Shown in pieces: positions 14,075-18,865 of a DNA stretch of 18,865 nt. The notes under the pieces were generated by a model. The model did no database searches. It had not been told where the DNA came from and was given only the letters and a program-made list of their open reading frames with translations. This stretch comes from Pseudohaliea sp964438205. GTDB lineage: Bacteria > Pseudomonadota > Gammaproteobacteria > Pseudomonadales > Halieaceae. A program made the translations under genes and the position numbers. Numbering within the stretch: position 1 is the stretch's first letter; every line of letters starts with the position of its first letter. Where the stretch lies: positions 1 to 18,865 of the forward strand of contig CAYTJQ010000060.1 in the NCBI GenBank assembly GCA_964438205.1, in the 5' to 3' direction.

Positions 14075-14103
14075 TTGCGTTCCCACGCTTCGAACGCCAT
14101 GAT
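14075..14103 (+). promoter_or_regulatory. Weak putative promoter upstream of hsdR
   Basis: TTGCGT (14075-14080) and CATGAT (14098-14103) are separated by 17 bases, matching three and four of six consensus bases. If used, transcription would begin near 14,110, which fits an hsdR start at the ATG 14121 and rules out the TTG at 14103. Read-through from the toxin-antitoxin promoter is an equally possible source of hsdRS transcription. Confidence 0.25.
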
Positions 14104-14120
14104 TGAAGAAAATACAGCGA

Positions 14121-16886
14121 ATGCAGGCGTTATCCGTGCCACCTGATGCCAACCAGACGCCGGAGCAGCTTGCCCGGGACCAGATCGATAAACGGCTGCA
14201 CGCGGCCGGCTGGCAGGTGCAGGACAAGGACGCACTCGACTTCAACGCCGGCCCAGGCGTGGCCGTCCGCGAGTACCAGACGGACATCGGTCCTGCCGAC
14301 TACGTGCTCTTCGTCGACCGGCAGGCGGTCGCTGTGGTCGAAGCCAAACCCGATACGTGGGGCGGGCACCTGACGTCGGTCGAGGAGCAATCCCAGGGCT
14401 ACGCCAACGCGAAGCTGAAATGGGTTGCCAACGCCGAACCGCTCCCGTTCGTCTACGAAAGCACTGGCCAGGTTACCCGCTTCACCAACGGCCGCGACCC
14501 GCAGCCGCGATCGCGCGAGCTTTTCACCTTCCACCGCCCCGAGACCCTGAAAGCCTGGGCGCAGGCTCAAAAGAGCCTGCGTGCTGGCATCGCGGCGCTG
14601 CCGGCGCTCAACCCGCAGGGGCTGCGCGACTGCCAAATCGCCGCGATCACCAACCTCGAAGCATCCCTCAAGGCGGACAAGCCCCGCGCCCTCGTGCAGA
14701 TGGCCACCGGCTCGGGCAAGACCTTTACGGCGATCACGCAGGTCTACCGCCTGCTCAAGCACGCCGGCGCGCGGCGCATCCTGTTCCTCGTCGACACCCG
14801 CAACCTGGGCGAGCAGGCCGAACAGGAGTTCATGGCCTTCATCCCGAACGACGACAACCGCAAGTTCACCGAACTCTACAATGTCCAGCGCCTCACCTCC
14901 CCCGCCATCGCGGGCGACAGCCAGGTCGTCATCGCCACGATCCAGCGCATGTACGCCACGCTCAAGGGCGAGGAGTTGAACGAAGGCGCCGAAGACGAAA
15001 ACCCGGCCGAGCAGCCCTGGCGCCGCAGGGAACCGCTCCCGGTCGTCTACAGCGCCGGGCTGCCGCCGGAATACTTCGACGTCGTCGTCATCGATGAGTG
15101 TCACCGTTCGATCTACAACCTGTGGCGCCAGGTCATCGAATACTTCGATGCCTACCTCATCGGCCTGACGGCCACGCCGGACAGCCGCACCTACGGGTTT
15201 TTCCAGAAGAACGTCGTCAGCGAGTACACGCATGAAAGAGCCGTCGCCGACAAGGTCAACGTCGGCAACGAGGTCTACCTGATCGAAACCGAGATCACGC
15301 AGGGCGGCGATACGCTGAGGGCCGAGCAGCTGATCGAGAAGCGCGAACGGGAAACCCGGGCCCGCCGCTGGGAAACGCAGGACGAGGAACAGGCCTACGC
15401 GGCGACCCAGCTCGACCGTTCCGTCGTCAACCCCGATCAGATCCGCACCGTGATCCGCACCTTCCGCGACAAGTGGCCGGAGATCTTCCTCGGCCGCAGG
15501 GAACTGCCGAAAACCTTGATTTTCGCCAAGACCGACAGCCATGCCGACGACATCATCCAGACCGTCCGCCAGGAGTTCGGCGAGGGCAATGACTTCTGCC
15601 GCAAGATCACCAACGGCGCAAAGAACCCCAAGTCCTCGCTCTCGGCCTTCCGCAACGACTACTACCCGCGCATCGCCGTGACCGTGGACATGATCGCCAC
15701 CGGCACGGACGTGAAACCGCTGGAATGCCTGCTGTTCATGCGCGACGTGAAGTCGAAGAACTACTTCGAACAGATGAAGGGCCGTGGCACCCGGGTCCTG
15801 AAAGCCGATGACCTGAAAAAGGTCTCCCCCTCTGCCCAGGCCAAGACCCATTACGTGATCGTCGATGCCGTCGGCGTCACCAGATCGCTGAAGACCGCCA
15901 GCCAGCCGCTCGACAGCAAACCGTCGATCCCTTTCAAGGACCTCGCCATGGGGCTGATGCTGGGCGACCGCTCCGAGGAGACGGTCAGCTCGCTCGCCGC
16001 CCGCCTGTCGCGGCTGGACAACAAGCTCGGCGCCGGGGATCAAGCGAAGATCCGGGCCGAGGCCGGCAAAGCACTCACCGCCATCGTCCGCGACCTCTTC
16101 GACGCCATCGACCCGGACAAGGTGGAGGCCGACGTCCGGGCCGGGGGCCACCCGGAGCCCGACGACACCGCCATGCAGGCCGCCCGCGAGGAACGCATCA
16201 AGCAGGCCGCGAACGTCTTCACCGGCCCGCTCATCAACCTGATTGACACGATTCGCCGCGACAGCGAGCAGACCATCGACCATGACAATCTCGACGAGCT
16301 CGTGCGCGCCGAATGGGCGGGCGATGTGGCGGAGAACGCGCAGAAGATTGCGCAGGAGTTCGAGGCTTATCTCGCCGAGCACCGCGACGAAATCGAGGCG
16401 CTGGCCATCTACTTCAACACCCCCGCCCGCCGGTCAGAGGTCACCTACGCCATGATCAAGGACGTGCTGGCGCGGCTGACCGAGGATCGCCCGCGCCTCG
16501 CCCCGCTCACGGTCTGGCGCGCCTATGCACATCTCGATGCCTACGAGGGCGGCAACCCCGCCAGCGACCTGACCGCGCTGGTGGCGCTGATCCGCCGGGT
16601 CACGGGGCTGGATGCCACCCTCACCCGCCACTCCGAGCGGGTGCGGCGCAATTTTCAGCGTTGGATCCTGCACCGCCATTCGGGCGCCGGCGAGAAGTTC
16701 ACCGAGGAGCAGATGGCCTGGCTGCGCATGATCCGCGACCACCTCGCCACCTCCTTCACCATCGAACGCGACGATCTGGACCTGGCCCCCTTCGACGCCC
16801 GAGGCGGCATGGGGCAGATGTATGCACTGTTCGGGGACCGCATGGACGCGGTGATGGCCGAGATGAATGAGGCGTTGTCGGCTTGA
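14121..16886 (+). CDS. hsdR: Type I restriction enzyme R subunit HsdR (EcoEI-like)
   Basis: This 921-residue restriction and translocation subunit cuts DNA after ATP-driven translocation in complex with HsdM and HsdS. The N-terminal PD-(D/E)xK nuclease domain shows D60 (GPADYVLF), E74 and K76 (VVEAK), and a Q90-x3-Y94 motif. The SF2 helicase core has Walker A ATGSGKT (195-201), DECH (325-328), LTATP (349-353) and QMKGRGTR (551-558). The C-terminal third resembles the EcoEI_R_C domain that contacts the methylase core. The start is uncertain: TTG at 14103 would add six residues but has no ribosome binding site, so the ATG at 14121 is preferred, with a weak GAAGAAA upstream. The stop overlaps the hsdS ATG by one base. 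No hsdM lies beside it in the window. Confidence 0.95.
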   Translation: MQALSVPPDANQTPEQLARDQIDKRLHAAGWQVQDKDALDFNAGPGVAVREYQTDIGPADYVLFVDRQAVAVVEAKPDTWGGHLTSVEEQSQGYANAKLKWVANAEPLPFVYESTGQVTRFTNGRDPQPRSRELFTFHRPETLKAWAQAQKSLRAGIAALPALNPQGLRDCQIAAITNLEASLKADKPRALVQMATGSGKTFTAITQVYRLLKHAGARRILFLVDTRNLGEQAEQEFMAFIPNDDNRKFTELYNVQRLTSPAIAGDSQVVIATIQRMYATLKGEELNEGAEDENPAEQPWRRREPLPVVYSAGLPPEYFDVVVIDECHRSIYNLWRQVIEYFDAYLIGLTATPDSRTYGFFQKNVVSEYTHERAVADKVNVGNEVYLIETEITQGGDTLRAEQLIEKRERETRARRWETQDEEQAYAATQLDRSVVNPDQIRTVIRTFRDKWPEIFLGRRELPKTLIFAKTDSHADDIIQTVRQEFGEGNDFCRKITNGAKNPKSSLSAFRNDYYPRIAVTVDMIATGTDVKPLECLLFMRDVKSKNYFEQMKGRGTRVLKADDLKKVSPSAQAKTHYVIVDAVGVTRSLKTASQPLDSKPSIPFKDLAMGLMLGDRSEETVSSLAARLSRLDNKLGAGDQAKIRAEAGKALTAIVRDLFDAIDPDKVEADVRAGGHPEPDDTAMQAAREERIKQAANVFTGPLINLIDTIRRDSEQTIDHDNLDELVRAEWAGDVAENAQKIAQEFEAYLAEHRDEIEALAIYFNTPARRSEVTYAMIKDVLARLTEDRPRLAPLTVWRAYAHLDAYEGGNPASDLTALVALIRRVTGLDATLTRHSERVRRNFQRWILHRHSGAGEKFTEEQMAWLRMIRDHLATSFTIERDDLDLAPFDARGGMGQMYALFGDRMDAVMAEMNEALSA

Positions 16887-18442
16887 TGGATTTGCCTGCA
16901 GCGTGGGCTATGGCGAAGTTTTCAGATTTCGGAACATGGATTGGAGGCTGTACACCCTCGAAAGCCGACCCTAGGTTCTGGAGCGGTCCCATTCCATGGG
17001 TTTCCCCCAAGGACATGAAAACGAAGATCATTCGCACGACCATTGACGGCATTACAGAAGAAGCGGTCGAGAACTCAGCAGCGAAGCTGGTGCCTGCGGG
17101 GTCGGTCCTGATCGTCACCCGCTCGGGGATCCTGGCTCACACTCTGCCCATCGCGGTCACCGGCGTCGAAAGCACACTCAATCAGGATCTCAAGGCACTC
17201 GCTCTACCGGATGGCATAAGTTCAGAATATATCGCCTGGGGAATGCGAGCTTTCGAGCAACGCATTCTCGACAAGTGTCGCAAGGGCGGCACGACGGTGC
17301 ACAGCATCGAGATGCCGCGCCTTGCGGCGTTTGACTTGCCTATCGCCCCTACCAACGAACAACGCCGCATAGTGGAGAAAATCGAGGCGCTGTTCGACGA
17401 AATCGACAAGGGGGTCGAGAGCCTGCAAACGGCGCGCACCAACCTCAGCCTCTACCGCCAGTCCCTGCTGAAAGCCGCCTTCGAAGGTCGCCTCACCGCC
17501 GACTGGCGCGCGCAGAACGCCGACAAGCTGGAAGCCCCCGAAGCCCTCCTCGCCCGCATCCAGCACGAACGCGACGCCCGCTACAAAGCGGCCCTCGAAG
17601 ATTGGCAAGACGCCCTTGCTGAGTGGCGCGCCGGTGGCGAGAAAGGCAAGAAACCCGCTAAGCCGAAGCGATTTGCAGACATTAAGCCACAGCATATCGC
17701 AGGAGGAATGTGTCCGAGCTTCCCGCATCAATGGGGGGCAACACGCTTCGGCAACTTGAACATGACGGTTTCTGACGGCCCGTTCGGATCCAACCTAAAA
17801 ACCAGGGACTACACCGAGACAGGTGTCCGCGTAATCCGCCTCGAGAATATCGGCTATGGTGAGTTCCTTGCGGAAAAGCGCTCCTTCATATCTGAAGACA
17901 AGTACGAGACGATCAAGAAGCACTCGGTGTACCCAGGAACCATCATGGTTTCTTCCTTCGTCACTGATGCCGTTCGGTCGTGCATGGTTCCGGAGAGCAT
18001 TCCTGTGGCAATCAACAAGGCCGACTGCTTTGCAGCGGTTCTTGCGGGCGAGAACGTGGTCGCTGAATTTGCCGCCTACTACCTACAAAGCCCCCAGGTA
18101 TTCGACCAGCTCGAAGACCTTGTCCATGGCGTCGGGCGCCCGAGGATCAACACGACCCAGCTGAAAGAACTTCATTTCCCTGTCTGCTCCCCAGCCGAAC
18201 AAATTGAAATCGTCCGCATCCTCGACGCCCGGCTCGAAGCCGCCGACGCCCTCGAAGCCGAGATCGACACCGCCCTCGCCCGCGCCGAGGCCCTGCGCCA
18301 GGCCATCCTGAAAAAGGCCTTTTCCGGCCAGCTCGTCCCCCAGGACCCCGCAGACGAACCCGCCGCCGCCCTGCTCGCCCGCATCAAGGCCGAGCGTGCC
18401 GGGGCCACGAAAACCGCCCCGAAACGCAAGGCCCCGGCCTGA
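16886..18442 (+). CDS. hsdS: Type I restriction-modification specificity subunit HsdS
   Basis: This 518-residue S subunit sets the DNA target of the type I complex. It has the usual two-fold layout: target-recognition domain 1 (about residues 1-155), conserved helical region 1 (156-215), a charged linker (216-270), target-recognition domain 2 (280-435) and conserved helical region 2 (436-500). The two conserved regions are recognisably repeated: NEQRRIVEKIEALFDEID with LLKAAFEGRLTADW, and AEQIEIVRILDARLEAAD with ILKKAFSGQLVPQD. Each is followed by an ALLARIxxER stretch. The ATG at 16886 overlaps the hsdR stop (TGATG), so the two are coupled. The recognition domains are less GC-rich (32 of 60 bases in 17941-18000) than conserved region 2 (47 of 60 in 18241-18300), a sign of domain exchange. 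The two half-sites of its target cannot be predicted from the protein. Confidence 0.94.
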   Translation: MDLPAAWAMAKFSDFGTWIGGCTPSKADPRFWSGPIPWVSPKDMKTKIIRTTIDGITEEAVENSAAKLVPAGSVLIVTRSGILAHTLPIAVTGVESTLNQDLKALALPDGISSEYIAWGMRAFEQRILDKCRKGGTTVHSIEMPRLAAFDLPIAPTNEQRRIVEKIEALFDEIDKGVESLQTARTNLSLYRQSLLKAAFEGRLTADWRAQNADKLEAPEALLARIQHERDARYKAALEDWQDALAEWRAGGEKGKKPAKPKRFADIKPQHIAGGMCPSFPHQWGATRFGNLNMTVSDGPFGSNLKTRDYTETGVRVIRLENIGYGEFLAEKRSFISEDKYETIKKHSVYPGTIMVSSFVTDAVRSCMVPESIPVAINKADCFAAVLAGENVVAEFAAYYLQSPQVFDQLEDLVHGVGRPRINTTQLKELHFPVCSPAEQIEIVRILDARLEAADALEAEIDTALARAEALRQAILKKAFSGQLVPQDPADEPAAALLARIKAERAGATKTAPKRKAPA

Positions 18443-18446
18443 CTCT

Positions 18447-18499
18447 GCTGTCAGATTGATAGTTTGCTGTCATTGCTGTCTAATATCCACGTTGACAGC
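18447..18499 (+). promoter_or_regulatory. Promoter and repeated operator of the Fit-like toxin-antitoxin module
   Basis: TTGATA (18456-18461) and TCTAAT (18479-18484) are separated by 17 bases, each five of six to the sigma-70 consensus. Around it the heptamer GCTGTCA occurs at 18447-18453 and 18466-18472, a shortened GCTGTC at 18475-18480, and the inverse TGACAGC at 18493-18499. Repeated short sites flanking the -35 and -10 boxes are what a ribbon-helix-helix autorepressor would bind. GGAGA (18506-18510) follows, eight bases before the antitoxin ATG. Confidence 0.65.
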
Positions 18500-18518
18500 A
18501 CCTTTGGAGAATTCGCCC

Positions 18519-18752
18519 ATGCCCACCATGACCGTAAGAAACCTGCCCGAGGACGTGCATCGCCGCATCCGCCTCTACGCCGCCGAGCATGGCTTGAGCG
18601 CCGAGGCCGCCGCGCGCCGCCTGCTGGACGAGGCCACCCGCCCGACGGAGCGCCTTGGCGATGTCATCACCGCCTTTGCCCGCGCGCGCGCGATCGATTT
18701 TCCGGATGTGCCACGCAACCCCGCGCCGATCGAACCCGCCGATTTCTCGTAA
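18519..18752 (+). CDS. FitA-like ribbon-helix-helix antitoxin
   Basis: This 77-residue antitoxin has an N-terminal ribbon-helix-helix DNA-binding domain of the FitA/StbC kind. TMTVRNLPEDVHRRIRLYAA (residues 3 to 22) gives the beta strand and first helix, and LSAEAAARRLLDEAT (26 to 40) the second helix. The C-terminal tail, with FPDVPRNPAPIEPADFS, is the part that would wrap the PIN toxin. The ATG at 18519 is favoured over the one three codons later because GGAGA lies eight bases before it. The stop is 9 bases before the toxin start. It should bind the GCTGTCA repeats upstream, by analogy with FitAB autoregulation. Confidence 0.9.
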   Translation: MPTMTVRNLPEDVHRRIRLYAAEHGLSAEAAARRLLDEATRPTERLGDVITAFARARAIDFPDVPRNPAPIEPADFS

Positions 18753-18761
18753 CGGTTTCTC

Positions 18762-18865
18762 GTGATTGTTCTCGATACCAATGTGATTTCCGAACCGATG
18801 CGCAGCGGACCGGATGTCAACGTCGTGCGTTGGCTGAACGAGCAGACCGCCACGGCGCTGTTTAC
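18762..18865 (+). CDS. FitB/VapC-like PIN-domain toxin, N-terminal part (cut by window edge)
   Basis: This is the first 34 codons of a PIN-domain ribonuclease toxin. The start MIVLDTNVISEPMR contains the first acidic active-site residue D5 and the E11 of the FitB/VapC signature (normally LDTNVISEL). The following PDVNVVRWLNEQ is the usual next helix. Full proteins are about 130 to 145 residues, so most of the gene, including the remaining acidic residues, lies beyond the right edge. The start is a GTG at 18762, with no clear ribosome binding site, so translation is probably coupled to the antitoxin 9 bases upstream. Whether the gene is intact cannot be seen. Confidence 0.85.
   Translation, partial: MIVLDTNVISEPMRSGPDVNVVRWLNEQTATALF

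Noticed and set aside
13352..14120. Search for an integrase, tRNA or attachment site at the island edge
   Set aside because: None could be found. The spacers hold only the toxin-antitoxin promoter and a weak hsdR promoter.
14130..16382. 750-codon minus-strand frame opposite hsdR
   Set aside because: Antisense shadow. HsdR motifs on the plus strand account for the sequence.
18447..18499. GCTGTCA repeats considered as a CRISPR-like or attachment-site repeat
   Set aside because: Copies are seven bases with uneven spacing and sit around a promoter, so an operator is the simpler reading.

Overview
The window reads as a chromosomal segment from a high-GC Gram-negative bacterium, most likely a gammaproteobacterium. 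The supporting signs are GC-rich codon use, an R. capsulatus/Pseudomonas-style xdhABC operon, deaminases of the types known from Pseudomonas, two lipoprotein signal peptides, and a Pseudomonas/Xanthomonas-like REP doublet. The genus cannot be fixed from sequence alone. There are no tRNA or rRNA genes and no CRISPR array, and no stretch of 300 bases lacks a gene.

Left and middle (1 to about 13,350): a purine acquisition and degradation locus. On the minus strand, reading right to left, are an MFS transporter (Bcr/CflA type), xdhA (FeS/FAD subunit), xdhB (molybdopterin subunit), xdhC (cofactor-insertion chaperone) and the first third of uraD (OHCU decarboxylase), which runs off the left edge. 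The xdhA-xdhB-xdhC-uraD junctions all overlap by 1 to 8 bases. Divergent from the MFS gene, on the plus strand, is a ribose-class ABC importer: a lipoprotein binding protein, a double-domain ATPase and one permease. It is followed by a REP-like double hairpin and a lipoprotein of the phytase-like esterase family. Next come a minus-strand adenine deaminase, whose 3' end overlaps that lipoprotein gene, and a divergent plus-strand 8-oxoguanine deaminase. Together the enzymes take adenine to hypoxanthine, hypoxanthine to xanthine to urate, and 8-oxoguanine directly to urate. UraD makes allantoin further down the path. The importer is therefore likely to bring in purine nucleosides, bases or their ribose, although its sequence family alone would be called a sugar transporter.

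Right (about 13,390 to 18,865): a defence/addiction island of lower and uneven GC. It begins with a Phd/YefM-type antitoxin and ParE/RelE-type toxin pair that has a clear promoter and operator. Type I restriction genes hsdR and hsdS follow, overlapping by one base, and then a FitA-like ribbon-helix-helix antitoxin and the start of a FitB/VapC PIN toxin cut by the right edge. No hsdM is present between, before or within these genes in the window. The two target-recognition domains of hsdS are visibly less GC-rich than the conserved parts, as expected for domains exchanged by recombination.

The most notable points are the ribose-class importer embedded in purine catabolism with an altered ligand pocket, the R-S pair bracketed by two toxin-antitoxin modules without its methylase, the repeated GCTGTCA operator ahead of the Fit-like module, and the REP doublet. 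All functions are assigned by reading the translated sequence. No database search was run.
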